This document shows positions 21,000 to 33,814 of a DNA stretch of 64,000 nt, piece by piece. Every line of letters begins with the position of its first letter. Position 1 is the first letter of the stretch. The stretch lies in contig NC_050101.1 in the NCBI RefSeq assembly GCF_902167145.1, positions 114,295,789-114,359,788 of the forward strand, written 5' to 3'. The translations under genes and the position numbers were made by a program. The notes beneath the pieces are model-generated. The model had not been told where the DNA came from, did no database searches, and was given only the letters and a program-made list of their open reading frames with translations. Source of the stretch: Zea mays (taxonomy: Eukaryota; Streptophyta; Magnoliopsida; Poales; Poaceae).

Positions 21000-22195
21000 G
21001 TGTTGAGAAAAATCAAGTGTTGTATCATTCTGTTTTAGTTGAGGTTTGTAAAAATACGTGAAAAATCATAGCCATATGTCGCTTTGTAGGCCTTAGATTT
21101 GACTCATAGATATGTCATGTTAATAATGGACTAGATTAGATGAAATATGTAAATAATTATTTTAACCGGTTGTGTGGCTGTTGAGTTGTGACTTACGGAT
21201 TGTCCATGCTTAGGTCACGACGGTGCAAGTTTCCAGGTCGTGGACCATCCGTGCCTAGGTGCTAGACTGTTCGTAGGTATAAAAGCCAGTGGAGCTAGAG
21301 TTTTGGACGTTCCTGTGTAGGGACGGCGGACCGTCTGCACCTTGCTTTTCTGACATCTCTAACATGTTTTCAAATGGAAAGTAAATATTAAAGTGAAGGG
21401 TGGACTGTACGTAAGTGCATAGAAAAGGGGCAGTTTGTCCATAATAGCTAGTTTTGGAGAGGGTGTTATAAAAAGATGGAGTCTGGGTGTTGGACACCTC
21501 TCTTGGCCATTTGAACCATCTATTGAGGACATTCAAGCCTCCAAACCTCTCTAGCTCACATAGGTTGTTATAGATCGCATTCTAGTGGGTTTGAGAGAGC
21601 TCTAATGCATTGTATCAAGTTATTGATCTTTGAGGCACTAGGTGATTTATCAAGCAAGCGTTGACAACATGTTACTCTTGAAGGTTGCCACCTCCCTTAC
21701 GGCTTGGTAAAGAATTCTCCATCGAACTCTCTGGCGAAGGTTGTGGAGAGGCCGCATGATCGATTGTGAGAGGTGTGCGCTTGCGTCACTGGATTGGTGA
21801 AAAGTGACATTAGTGGAATTGGGTTCGACCGGTTCTTTTACCATCCGACTCAAGAGATCAAGCAGATTATTGATAGAGGGGCGGGTGAGTGCATTAAATC
21901 CACCTCAACGTGGATTAGGGGTGATCAGCAATCACCGAGGCCATGGTAAAAAATCTGGTGTCACTCTTGTTGATTACTTTGTTTCATCACTCTCTCTTGT
22001 ATTACTTATGTTCCATCTTTCATTACTAAACTTATTGATCAATTGCTCACCCTAGTTTGCAAATCGAGTTTAGCTCAACATAGGCTAGAGAATTTAATTC
22101 TCTTGTTGTTCTAATTAAATTTGCAAGTGTCTTTGATCTTAGTCGAAACCGTTGATTCACGCCCCCTCTAGCCAGTATCCTTGATCCTGCAGATG
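21000..22195 (+). mobile_element. LTR-like remnant of a retrotransposon
   Basis: TATAAAAG lies at 21278-21285 and a second TATAAAAAG near 21464. The right part (CGCCCCCTCTAGCCAGTATC then CTTGATCCTGCA near 22195) looks like the 3' end of a copia LTR. The left border is not fixed and no target duplication was found. Short open frames here are not supported. Confidence 0.4.
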
Positions 22196-23410
22196 GCACC
22201 ACAACATAAGGTCCTTATGGCTCACTAGGGCAGCCACACCCATACCAACAACAACCCGAGATGCTACCATAACATAGCTCGGTTGTCAGTCTACCATCAC
22301 GGTAGCACAAACACTAACAAATACCACACCACCCTGGCATCATTTCCTATTCGTGTTGCTAATGTGACACGGTGTAGTATAAGTATGCATGAGAGGACAT
22401 CATATGCAATCATGGCAACAAGCAGAGTTTCACTCATCCACTCGACATACGGTGTAATATTTCATGCAAGCCTATGTCTAATTATTTTTATTAATTAACC
22501 TTACTTGGGATCAATCATGATTAAAGTAAGAGGTCAGTGAGACTTGACTTCACTTGCATACTCCTTGGTGTAGGGTTCCTGGCCGGCGGCTCTAGCCGGT
22601 CGTCATTCGGGATCAGCTCTACTCCAACTATCACCAACATATACGTGTACATTTAACCAATCACACAATAAGTATAAATATGAGTATGTTATGTATTTTT
22701 AGTAATCAATATGTAGAGTTTAGTTTTAGAAAAAAATATAATATGTGCTTCATCTGCAAAAGATATTAGCTATACAGAATATGATTATGATTAATTACAA
22801 AAATAAATGGATAATTAGAAAAATAGGATGCGCCAGGACCCGAGGTCCGCTCAGCGGGCTACAAAAGTTAAGCGGCTTACCATTATGCTACTATGTTAGT
22901 TCGGCTACATGTGGTGTACTTCGTAACAAAAAAAACGGTGTACGCAGAATACAAGAAACAGTTCTATACGAATGTCGTCTTCTTCCTCTCACCTGTGTCC
23001 ACAATTAGAGCCCATTGGAAGCTCCGAAACACGCATGGGGAGGCGAGGGACTGGTAGATTAAAGGGATAAAACTATCTTCTTATTCAAAATTGAATAATT
23101 GAGAATTTTAGTCTCTTTAATCTCCTCTAGTTTTCTCCGGTTCTGTGGCTTGACGTGGAGGAGGCGCTCACCTGCGGTTCGGCTAGCCTCCGCAGGTGTC
23201 GCAGCGGCAACCGGAACAAAAGAACGAGTAGAGTGTGGAGAGTGGCGTTCTGGTGGCTCGAGCTCGGAAGGTTTGTAGCGCCATGATGCGGCACGAGGCT
23301 CCATTTAAAGGCAGTTGCTGCTCATGGCGACAACCACACAAGCACACAATGTTTGTTGAACATTTAGGATGTCTTAGTATACATTCATGAAACTTTAAAC
23401 CCAAAACTAA
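22196..23410. other. Unassigned DNA, no supported gene
   Basis: No terminal repeats or known domains. A minus-strand frame of 81 codons (23304-23059) follows a TTTAAATGG sequence, but no family was recognised and it has no further support. Confidence 0.3.
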
Positions 23411-23865
23411 TCTCTACTACTCTATAAGCTTGCAATGTAGGCGTCCACACCCCGTGCACCATGTTCTGTCTCCGACACTCTCTCACCCGCGCTCCGTTAA
23501 TCACGCAATCTACGCCACCGATGTCGCCCGACCGCCCCATCCGCAGCGCCTCCACCCCCATCCACCGCCAGATCCAGATCCCACCCCCATCAAAGGTGCC
23601 TCCTCCCCCGTCCGCTCGAGACTCGGACCCCACGTTAAACTAAAGTCAGATTGCGACCTCGACGAGGTGATACGCACGACGGACGAGGCTGAGGCTGTCG
23701 TCTCCCGCAACCCTAACCCCACTCCCACCCCCGCACCCGCTGCCATCCCCACGTATTATCCCTTGGCCGTCGCCCCCGTTTCCTACCTCCCAGCCTCTTC
23801 GGTCTCCTACATCCCTGTCGCTTCACACCTCTACTCCGCGATCAGCTTCTCCCCTCCACAGGACC
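23411..23865 (+). mobile_element. Helitron 5' end, truncated
   Basis: TCTCTACTACTCTA at 23411 (after A) matches the Helitron 5' consensus exactly. The next bases (TATAAGCTTGCAATGTAGGCG, CACC, GTGCACC) parallel the start of the Helitron at 11312, so both belong to related families. It is cut at 23865 by an LTR and no 3' end is found. The 187-codon frame across this piece is proline-rich and not supported as a gene. Confidence 0.65.
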
Positions 23866-26375
23866 TGTCACACCCGGATTTATGGGACAAATTTGGGTAC
23901 ATCTCATATGTGCGCCAAGGAAGAATAACAGACATAATAATAGAGTGCATAAAGATAAATGTCATAAATATCATAAATGTACTTATTACATAGCGGAAGT
24001 CTTACAAAAATAAATGATAAAGTAAAGCGAACTAAATATTATTCCCTGGCGCCACAAAGCTGACTGGGAGATGCCACCTAGATCAAGTCGAATGCCTCAG
24101 TGTTAGACGACTCCTCTTCGACCACCTGTTCTTCTCCTGTGGGGGGTGTGAGACAGCAAGAGTGAGCTCACATACGTTCATAGCTCAACAAGTCGTGGGG
24201 AATAATGTGCATGAACTCACCAAAGGTGGGAGTTCATGTGAAGTATAAGGCCGATCAACAAAATAGAGGCTGAAACTGAGCATTGCTTTTATAAGTTGGT
24301 CAAAATTTTATTAGCAATTACTAAGTGTAAGTAAATACCAAACCTTAATAACAATAAAGAAAAGTAATAATAAAATAATCCCAAATGTGATGCAAATGAC
24401 AAATTGAGTTTTAATTCCATAGTTTAATCATGTGAGGGTCCGAGCTGCTCATGACCGTAAGCACGGCTAGTATACCAGTTTTACACTCTACAGAGGTTGT
24501 GCATCTTTACCCACAAGTCATGTTACTCATCTGCTAAGAGACGACCAATCCCATACACCTCTACCGAGGAGGCGAGGCAGGGTAACACTACGAGGCCTTT
24601 ACAAAGTTCCACTAGCTTCAGAAATCCCGCTACAGTTTATAGGAAGCTCGAGCTCCAGTGCAGGAATCCCTCGCCTGACTGCCATCGCAGCAAAATTAAC
24701 CCAAGGACCTCCCTACACTGACCACTCCCATACTGCCCTTGCCCCTTTCGGGTAAGGAAGACATCCACTAGCTTTCCTAGTTAATCAGCCAAGGGCGTCC
24801 CATTAAACCCTTGTGGTAGCACTGTTTTTCCGGGTGGTCGCTCCATGTTTCCATTAATATAATGATCTTAACATGAACAGTAATAATAAAAAGATAATAA
24901 AAGAGTAATCATAAATAGTGTATCGCCATACCCAAATCCATATAAAGCAATAGCATGTACTACCCAAAAATATTCCAGTGGTGAACAAGGTATAAAGATA
25001 ACCAAAACTGGGGTGACCTAAAGGATCCCATCAAAATTAACCTATACAGATCATTATAATTAATAAGAACATGGCTGAGAAAAAGTAAGTGATCAAGGGC
25101 ACGACTTGCCTTCAATGAGCTCCTGCTCAGCTACCTCTACTTGCTGAACCTCGGAATCCACAGTGGCTTGCTCGTCTACTCGCATCAACACAATACATAC
25201 ATAGTATAGCAAAAAATAACATTACACCAAACATGAGTAAAATACACAATAAAAATCTACACATTAAAATAAAAATCTAGAAACATGAATCATTAATTTT
25301 GGAGTTACCGATTTTGAATTATGAATTTCCAAAGGTTTAATGTGCTTGAAATGGAATTACATGAGAAATAAATTTTCTTTCTGTGTTCATGCCAAAACAG
25401 AGACTCTAGATGATAAACAATAATATTATAAAATTATAGAAATTGGAATGGGTTAATTGGGACTAAGTATGCATTTTATATGAATTAAGTAAGTTCTAGC
25501 CTTTATTTTCATATTATAAACCCATTTTAATTAATATTCTCTTATTTTATAACATTCTGGACTGGGCCTCAAATTTTAGGAAGGTCAGAGGCCTCGGTGC
25601 TAAGAAAACAGAGACACATGGTACAGAAATATGGACCGCGGGTTGTTTTTAAATAAACAGAGGGGCTCTTTAGTGAAACTGCCGTCGCGAAGGGGTATTA
25701 ACGATTCCTAGCCGTCCGATCTGATTTCAGCGCACCCGATTAGATTGAAGGTCGCCCAACTTTTCTGCCACCGGATTAGAAATCAAGAGCCCAGGTTCAT
25801 CTATGCGGTGGCGCGCTTAGGACCATTGATCTACACATCAACCGTCCAAAACCCGCCTTTCCCCTTCGCTCATCTCCCTTCCCCCAACAGAGAACGGCGC
25901 GCCCCACGGTGACGGCGACGCCATTGCCGGCGAAATTACAACTCAACAAAGGCGCACTAACTTTGAATCTAACTGTTCTTCTTGTTGCGGAACTTAAAGC
26001 GAATATGGGCAAGGGTTCCATACCGAGATTCGTGCGCGCAGGCGAGCAGTCCACGACGAAGCGCGATCCGCAGCGACGGTGATAACAACAGCGAAAAATC
26101 TCCGCCGTTCCACAGCTTCCCACGCCCGATTACGCCCTTGCGCACAATCAACACTTGCTTTAGGACCCCAGGGATCGCTTCGCGAGCGTTGGGAGACGAC
26201 GATGGTGACGAACGACTACGGCGGGTCTCATGGCTCGAAGTGGGTCCTGGTGGTGGCGCCCTAGGTATGCTCAACAGAGGCCGAGAGGGGTTTTATATGC
26301 GTGGTCCGAGTCTCCTCCAGTCCGCCCATAGCGCCGGTCCGATAGGGAGGTAGTTTCGCCCGCCAGGGAGGCGCC
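23866..26375 (-). mobile_element. Truncated gypsy LTR, chromovirus type
   Basis: It starts TGTCACACCCGG, the same outer end as the young chromovirus LTR (42262, 51797). It also shares a block with it (AGCACGGCT...CAGTTTT...CTCTRCAGAGGTTGTGCA at about 24460-24510 versus 42930-42980). On the minus strand TATAAAA lies at about plus 26291-26297, so the LTR is oriented minus. The start of the LTR (right side) is missing: at about 26375 the sequence switches directly to copia pol. No target duplication can be shown. Confidence 0.7.
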
Positions 26376-28452
26376 CAAATGCTACATTCTGGTGAAGAAA
26401 GGTAGACATTCTAAATTTGCTCCCAAGGCAGTAGAAGGGTTTTTACTAGGATATGACTCAAATACAAAGGCATATAGGGTCTTCAACAAATCATCGGGAT
26501 TAGTTGAAGTCTCTAGCGACGTTGTATTTGATGAAACTAATGGCTCTCCAAGAGAGCAAGTTGATCTTGATGATATAGATGAAGAAGAAGTTCCGACGGT
26601 CGCAATGCGCATGATGGCGATAGGTGATGTGCGACCACAAGAACTACATGAACAAGATCAACCTTCTTCCTCAATAATGGTGCATCCCTCAACTCAAGAC
26701 GATGTACAAGTACCTCAAGAAGAGGGGCAGGATCAAGGGGGAGCACAGGAAGAACATGTTATGGAGGAAAAAGCACCACGGGCCCCTCCAACTCAAGTCC
26801 AAGCGTCGATCCAAAGATATCACCCCGTCGATCAGATTCTGGATGACATCAGCAAGGGAGTAACTACTTGCTCACGATTAGCTAATTTTTGTGAGCATTA
26901 CTCGTTTGTCTCTTCTATTGAGCCTTTCAGGGTAGAAGAGGCCTTGCAGGATCCGGACTGGGTGTTGGCCATGCAGGAAGAGCTCAACAACTTTAAAAGA
27001 AATGAAGTCTGGAGCCTGGTGCCATGTCCAAAGTAAAACATTGTGGGAACCAAGTGGGTGTTCCGCAACAAGCAAGACGAGCATAGAGTGGTGACAAGAA
27101 ACAAGACTCGACTTGTGGCAAAAGGTTATGCCCAAGTCACAGGTTTGGATTTTGAGGAAACTTTTGCTCCTGTTGCTAGGCTAGAGTCAATTCGGATATT
27201 ATTAGCCTATGCTGCTCACCATTCTTTTAGGTTATTCCAAATGGATGTGAAGAGCGCTTTCCTCAATGGGCCAATCAAGGAGGAGGTATACATGGAGCAA
27301 CCCCCTGGCTTTGAGGATGACAGGTATCCCGACCATGTGTATAAGCTCTCTAAGGCGCTCTATGGACTTAAGCAAGCCCCAAGAGCATGGTATGAATGCC
27401 TTAGAGATTTCCTTATTTCTAATGCTTTCAAGGGTGGGAAAGCCGATCCCACTCTCTTCACAAAGACATGTAATGGCGATCTTTTTGTTTGCCAAATTTA
27501 TGTCAATGACATAATATTTGGTTCTACTAACCAAAAGTCTTATGAGGAGTTTAGGAGGGTGATGATGCAAAAGTTCGAGATGTCGATGATGGGCGAGTTG
27601 ACCTACTTCCTTGGATTCCAAGTGAAGCAACTCAAGGACGGCACTTTCATCTCCCAAACAAAGTACACTCAAGATCTTCTCAAGAGGTTTGGGATGAAGG
27701 ACGCCAAGCCCGCGAAGACACCGATGGGAACTGATGGGCATCTTGACCTCATCAAAGGAGGTAAGTTTGTTGATCAAAAGGCATATCGGTCAATGATAGG
27801 TTCATTACTTTACCTTTGTGCTAGTAGACCGGACATTATGGTTATTGTATGCATGTGTGCTAGATTTCAATCTGACCCCAAGGAATGTCACCTTGTGGCC
27901 GTTAAGCGAGTTCTTAGGTATTTAGTTTCTACGTGTTGTTTCGGGGTCTGGTATCCAAAGGGGTCTACCTTTGACTTGATTGGATACTCAGACTCCGACT
28001 ATGCCGGGTGCAACGTTGGTAGGAAGAGCACATCAGGGACGTGCCAATTTCTAGGAAGGTCCCTGGTGTCCTGGAGTTCCAAGAAATAAACATCTGTTGC
28101 CCTATCCACTGTTGAGGCCGAGTACGTTGCCGTAGGACAGTGTTGCGCGCAACTGCTTTGGATGAGGCAAACCCTCTGGGACTTTGGCTACAATCTGAGC
28201 CAAGTCCCACTCCTATGTGACAATGAGAGTGCAATCTGCTTGGCGGATAATCCTGTTGAACACAGCCACACTAAGCACATAGACATCCGGCATCACTTCC
28301 TGAGAGACCACCAGCAAAAGGGAGATATCGATGTGTACCACATTAGCACCGAGAACCAGCTAGCCGATATCTTCACTAAGCCTTTAGATGAGAAAAGGTT
28401 TTGCAGGTTGCGTAGTGAGCTAAATGTCCTAGATTCGCGTAACTTGGATTGA
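26375..28452 (+). pseudogene. Sirevirus (copia) pol 3' part: RT and RNase H
   Basis: One frame covers the end of integrase (FAPKAVEGFLLGYDSNTKAY), then reverse transcriptase ([43 protein letters not shown]) and RNase H to SELNVLDSRNLD. Nonsense codons lie at 27034-27036 (TAA) and 28087-28089 (TAA), both where Gln is usual. The catalytic Y-V-D-D is Y-V-N-D at about 27500. The 5' part (gag, protease, most of integrase, 5' LTR) is missing because of the junction at about 26375. Similarity is to Opie/Ji-type maize elements. It is not functional. Confidence 0.92.
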
Positions 28453-29231
28453 TCTATAGCATACATGTGTTATATGCCTTTGATAATGTTACTTTGAGCA
28501 TTTAAATCAATTATGTTTGTGGTGCTCAAGTTGTACAAGTCATCCCCGGACCTCACAAGTCCGTATGCAAATGATGCACATGTTTAGGGGGAGATGTACT
28601 ACAACTTGACTCCTTTGAGACTAACTTGTTTGCTTGAGTACACTTGAAGTAGCCTCGAAGGACCATTGAAAGGGAAAATGAACTTGGACGATGAAAAGAC
28701 TTCCACTGCACTCCAATATTAGTGTATTTAATTCCAAGTTCATACTAATGCTCCCGTTGCCTTTTTGCTCTTAGTTAACATTTTGGTGAGGCAATGGGGT
28801 TAAAGGGCCAAAAATGGTCCCGTTTTGGTGCTTAATGCCAAAGGGGGAGAAATTAAGGCCAAAGCAAGTGGATCAGCCAACCACTTGTGAATTTTGACAA
28901 TAGTAGAGTTAGAATTTGTGATTTGTCCAAAATACTCTTACTGCAAATTTTGGTCTCTTATGGGGAGAATTTTGATTACGGGAAAAGGAGGAGTTTTTGA
29001 CACTTGATCAATTTCACTCTTGGAATATCTCTATATTTACACAAACAAGCGTGTTTGACTTAGAGATAGGGAAAAGAATTTGATTTGCAAAAACAAACCA
29101 AGTGGTGGCAAAGAATGATCCAAATATGCCAAATACTAAGTAAAGAGAATTTGGTCTTCAATTTGAATTGATATTGCACTTCTTTTGTTGCTTTTTAATG
29201 TGTTGGCATAAATCACCAAAAAGGGGGAGAT
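28453..29231 (+). other. Sirevirus 3' internal region and polypurine tract
   Basis: Non-coding sequence between pol and the 3' LTR. Purine runs (GGGGGAGATG near 28589, AAAGGGGGAGAAATT near 28840, AAAAAGGGGGAGAT at 29218-29231) are of the kind reported as repeated polypurine motifs in Sireviruses. The last abuts the LTR and would be the plus-strand primer site. Confidence 0.75.
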
Positions 29232-30629
29232 TGAAAGGGAAATGTGCCCTTGGGCCATTTCTATAAGTGTTTTGGTGATTAGATGTCCAACACATTTTGA
29301 TTGAGTCCTTATGTACTAAATAAGTGAGAAGTGCAGAACAAAGAACAAGGTATGTTTCTAGACTTAGTGAATTGTTTTTGAGTACTAACATGTTTATCTA
29401 AGTGCTAGAAACAGTGCCAAGAAAAGAAGAAAGACGTTGGAAAAGAGTTGGCTGTGTACAGCCAAAATCAGCTCGGGCCTGGCACACTGGACTGTCTGGT
29501 GGTGCACCGGATAGTGTCCGGTGCCCCAGGCGGCTCGACGGTGAACAAGCTGCTCTCGGGAATCGACTGGGCGGCTTCGCCAAAAATCACCGGACTGTCT
29601 GGTGGTGCACCGGACTGTCCGGTGAGTCTTCAGCGCCCGCGCCCGGGGACTTCGGCGATGAACTCGTCGCTCTCGAGAATGCACCGAGGACGCCGTGGCT
29701 ATAATTCATCGGACTGTACGGTGGCGCACCGGACTGTCCGGTGAGTGAGAGCCGCCCACAACCAACGATCGCCTGCGCGATCAACGGGCGACATGTGGCA
29801 AAGCCAACGGTCGAAAGCTTGCACCAGACTATCCGGTGTGCACCGAAAAGTGTCTGGTGCACCAACAGATATGAAGATCCAACGGTTGGCTTTGCCATAA
29901 AAGGAAAGAGATCGTGCACCGGACAGCTACAGTACATGTCCGGTGGTGCACCGGACTGTCTAGTGCACCACTCGACAGAAGGCAGGAATTGCCTTCCAAG
30001 TTGATCTCCAACGGCTCCTAGCTGCCTTGGGGCTATAAAAGGGACCCCTAGGCGCATGGAGCACAATACCAAGCCTTCTTTAAGCATTCTAAGACTCCTA
30101 GACTCCGCCTCCACGCATTTGATCAATTGTGTTAGTGATTTGAGCTCCGTCTGAGTTGTGAACTCACTATGCTTCATTTCGAGCTCAAGTCTTGGCTTGT
30201 GTGCGTGTGTGTGCTGTGGATTTGGATCTTGTGTGTGTTGCTCTTCCATCCTTACTCTTGTGTTTCTTTGTGATCTATATTGTAAGGGCGAGAGGCTCCA
30301 ACTTGTGGAGATTCCTTGCAAACGGGAAGACTACTCAAAAAGAATAGACAGTGGTATTCAAGTCGATCATTAGATCACTTGAAAGCGGTTGAGTGCAATC
30401 CTCATCCTTTGGGACGCCACAACGTGGAAGTAGGCAAGTGTTACTTGGCCGAACCATGGGATAAAAATCGTGTGTCTCTTGTGTTGCTTTTCTCCACTAT
30501 TGTTTTGTTCACAAGAGATCGCTTCATAACAACTTGATTAACTCACACTAATATTTCTATAATCAAGTTTGTGGCTATTTAGTGTTTGATTTTACAGGAT
30601 CACCTATTCACCCCCTGTAGGTGCTCTCA
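29232..30629 (+). mobile_element. 3' LTR of the plus-strand Sirevirus
   Basis: TGAAAGGGAAATGTGCCCTT at 29232 to CCTGTAGGTGCTCTCA at 30629 (1,398 bp), directly after the polypurine tract. TATAAAA is at 30034-30040. The right flank (30630) is minus-strand copia RNase H, so this element inserted there. The left target copy is lost with its 5' end. The LTR holds several imperfect CACCGGACTGTCCGGTG palindromes (29485-29975), as does the solo LTR at 19146. Confidence 0.9.
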
Positions 30630-33600
30630 GTTTGCCTCATCCAAAGTAATTGCGCACAACAATGTCCTGCGGCAATATACTCGGCTTCGGCGGTAGAAAG
30701 AGCTACTGAGTTTTGTTTCTTTGAAGCCCAAGACACCATGGATCTCCCTAGAAACTGAGAAGTCCCTAATGTGCTCTTCCTATCAATTTTACACCCTGCC
30801 CAATCGGCATCGGAATATCCTATTAAATCAAAGGTGGATCCCTTGGGGTACCAAAGGCCAAACTTAGGAGTGTAAACTAGATATCTCATGATTCTCTTTA
30901 CGGCCCTAAGGTGAACTTCCTTAGGATCGGCTTGGAACCTTGCACACATGCATACGGAAAGCATAATATCCGGTCGAGATGCACATAAATAGAGTAAAGA
31001 TCATATCATCGACCGGTATACCTTTTGATCTACGGATTTACCTCCCGTGTCAAGGTCGAGATGTCCATTTGTTCCCATGGGTGTCTTGATGGACTTGGCA
31101 TCCTTCATTCCGAACTTCTTAAGAATGTCTTGAATGTACTTGGTTTGGCTAATGAAGGTCCCATCCTAGAGTTGCTTGATTTGAAATCCTTTCCCATGGG
31201 TGTCTTGATGGACTTGGCATCCTTCATTCCAAACTTCTTAAGAATGTCTTGAATGTACTTGGTTTGGCTATTGAAGGTCCCATCCCGGAGTTGCTTGATT
31301 TGAAATCCTAAGAAATATCTCAACTCCCCCATCATAGACATCTCGAATTTTTGAACCATATCCTACTAAACTCTTCACAAGTAGATTTGTTAGTAGACCA
31401 AAATATAATATCATCAACATAAATTTGGCATACAAACAAATCATTTGCAACAGTTTTAGTAAAGAGTGTAGGATCGGCCTTGCCGACTTTGAAGCCATTA
31501 GTGATAAGAAAATCTTGCAGGCATTCATACCATGCTCTTGGGGCTTGCTTGAGCCCATAAAGCGTCTTTGAGAGTTTGTAAACATGGTTAGGGTACTCAC
31601 TATCTTCAAAGCCGGGAGGTTGCTCAACATAGACCTCTTCCTTGATTGGTCCATTGAGGAAGGCACTCTTCACGTCCATTTGATAGAGCTTGAAGCCATG
31701 GTAAGTAGCATAGGCAAGTAATATGCGAATTGACTCAAGCCTAGCTATGGGTGCATAAGTTTCATCGAAATCCAAACCTTCAACTTGTGAATAACCTTTG
31801 GCCACAAGTCAGGCTTTGTTTCTTATCACCACACCATGCTCGTCTTGCTTGTTGCAGAATACCCATTTGGTACCTACAATATTTTGATTAGGACGTGGAA
31901 CCAAATGTCATACCTCATTCCTTGTGAAGTTGTTGAGCTCCTCTTGCATAGCCATCACCCAATCTGAATCTCTTAATGCATCCTCAATCCTGTAAGGCTC
32001 AATAGAGGACACAAAAGAGTAATGTTCACAAAAATGTGCGACTCGAGATCGAGTAGTTACCCCTTATGAATGTCATCAAGAATGGAGTTGACAGGGTGAT
32101 CTTTTTGTATCGCTTGGTGGACTCTTGGGTGTGGCGGTCTTTGACCCTGAATCTCTTGATCATCTTCCATGTCTTCATTTTCTTCATCTCCCCCTTGATC
32201 ATTGACCTCTTCTTGAGGTGGCTCATCTTCTTGATCTTCTTCTTCATCACCTTAAGCCTGATCCTCATCTTGAGTTGGTGGAGATGCTTGCTTGGAAGAT
32301 GATGGTTGATCTTGTGCTTGTGTAGGCTCTTCGGATTCCTTAGGACACACATCCCCAATGGACATGTTCCTTAGCGTGACACACGGAGCCTCTTCATCAT
32401 CTTGCTCATCAAGATCAACTTGCTCCACTTGGGAGCCGTTAGTCTCATCAAACACAATGTCACAAGAAACCTTAACTAATCCGGTGGATTTGTTGAAGAC
32501 TCTATATGCCCTTGTGTTTGAGTCATATCCTAGTAAAAAGCCTTCTACAGCCTTAGGAGCAAATTTAGATTTTCTACCTATTTTAACAAGAATAAAACAT
32601 TTACTCCCAAAGACTCTAAAATATGAAACATTGGGATTTTTACCGGTGAGGAGTTCGTATGATGTCTTCTTGAGGATTCAGTGAAGATATAACCGGTTGA
32701 TGGAGTAGCAGGCGGTGTTAATCGCCTCAGCCCAAAACCAGTCTGGTGTCTTGTACTCATCAAGCATGGTCCTTGCCATGTCCAGTAGAGTTCTATTCTT
32801 CCTCTCCACCACACCATTTTGTTGAGGTGTGTAGGGAGAAGAGAACTCATGCTTGATGCCCTCATCCTCAAGAAAGCCTTCTATTTGTGAGTTCTTGAAC
32901 TCTGTCCCATTATCGCTTCTTATCTTTTTTATCCTTAAGCTAAACTCATTTTGAGCCCATCTCAAGAATCCCTTTAAGGTATCTTGGGTATGAGATTTTT
33001 CCTGCAAAACAATACCCAAGTGAAGCGAGAATAATCATCCACAATTACAAGACAGTACTTACTCCCGCCGAAGCTTATGTAAGCGATCGAGCCGAATAAA
33101 TCCATGTGGAGTAACTCGAGCGGACTGTCTGTTGTCATGATGTTTTTGTGTGGATGATGGGCGCCAACTTACTTTCCTGCTTGACATGCGCTACAAACCC
33201 TGTCTTTCTCAAAATGAACATTTGTTAGTCCCAAAATGTGTTCTCCCTTTAGAAGCTTGTGTAGATTCTTCATCCCAACATGGACAAGTCGGTGATGCTA
33301 GAGCCAACCCATATTAGTCTTAACAATTAAGCAAGTGTCAAGTTCACCTCTATTAAAAGCAACTAAGTATAGCTGACCCTCTAACACTCCCTTAAATGCT
33401 ACTGAATCATCACTTCTTCTAAAGATAGTAACACCTATATCACTAAAAAGACAGTTGTAACCCATATTGCATAATTGAGATACAGAAAGCAAATTGTAAT
33501 CTAAAGATTCTACAAGAAAAACAATGGAAATAGAATGGTCAGGTGATATAGCAATTTTACCAAGTCCTTTGACCAAACCTTGATTTCCATCCCCAAATGT

Positions 33601-33814
33601 GATAGTTTTTTGGGGATCTTCGTTTTTCTCGTAGGAGGAGAACATCCTTTTCTCCCCTGTCATGTGGTTTGTGCATCCGCTATCAATTATCTAGCTTGAG
33701 CCCCCGGATGCATAAACCTGCAAAACAATTTAGGCCTTATTCTTAGGTACCCAAACGGCCTTGGGTCCTTTCACATTAGAAACAAGCACCTTGGGTACCC
33801 AAACACAAGTCTTG
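30630..33814 (-). pseudogene. Sirevirus pol, minus strand, broken
   Basis: Reading right to left: a protease/pre-integrase segment (MTGEKRMFSSYEKNEDPQ near 33663), integrase (RSDNGTEFKN, SPYTPQQNGVVERKNRTLLD near 32700-33000), an acidic linker, reverse transcriptase ([27 protein letters not shown] intact near 31400) and RNase H (to WMRQT at 30630). The frame changes several times (about 33300, 33020, 32450, 31800, 31340), so no full polyprotein is possible. A 119-bp duplication lies in the RT-RNase H connection. The end of RNase H and the 3' LTR are absent left of 26375. Confidence 0.9.
31072..31309. repeat. 119-bp tandem duplication in copia pol
   Basis: TTCCCATGGGTGTCTTGATG starts at 31072 and again at 31191. 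The two copies are nearly identical over about 119 bp. The length is not a multiple of three, so it shifts the frame. Confidence 0.9.

Noticed and set aside
23059..23304. Minus-strand 81-codon frame as a host gene
   Set aside because: No recognised family, a weak promoter-like context only, and surrounded by repeats.
23430..23993. 187-codon proline-rich frame
   Set aside because: It runs across the junction between the Helitron piece and the LTR at 23866, so it cannot be an original gene.
26500..28234. Minus-strand frames opposite copia pol (for example 27232-27777)
   Set aside because: Shadow frames of a clear plus-strand pol. The same reasoning removes plus-strand frames opposite the minus-strand gag and gag-pol.
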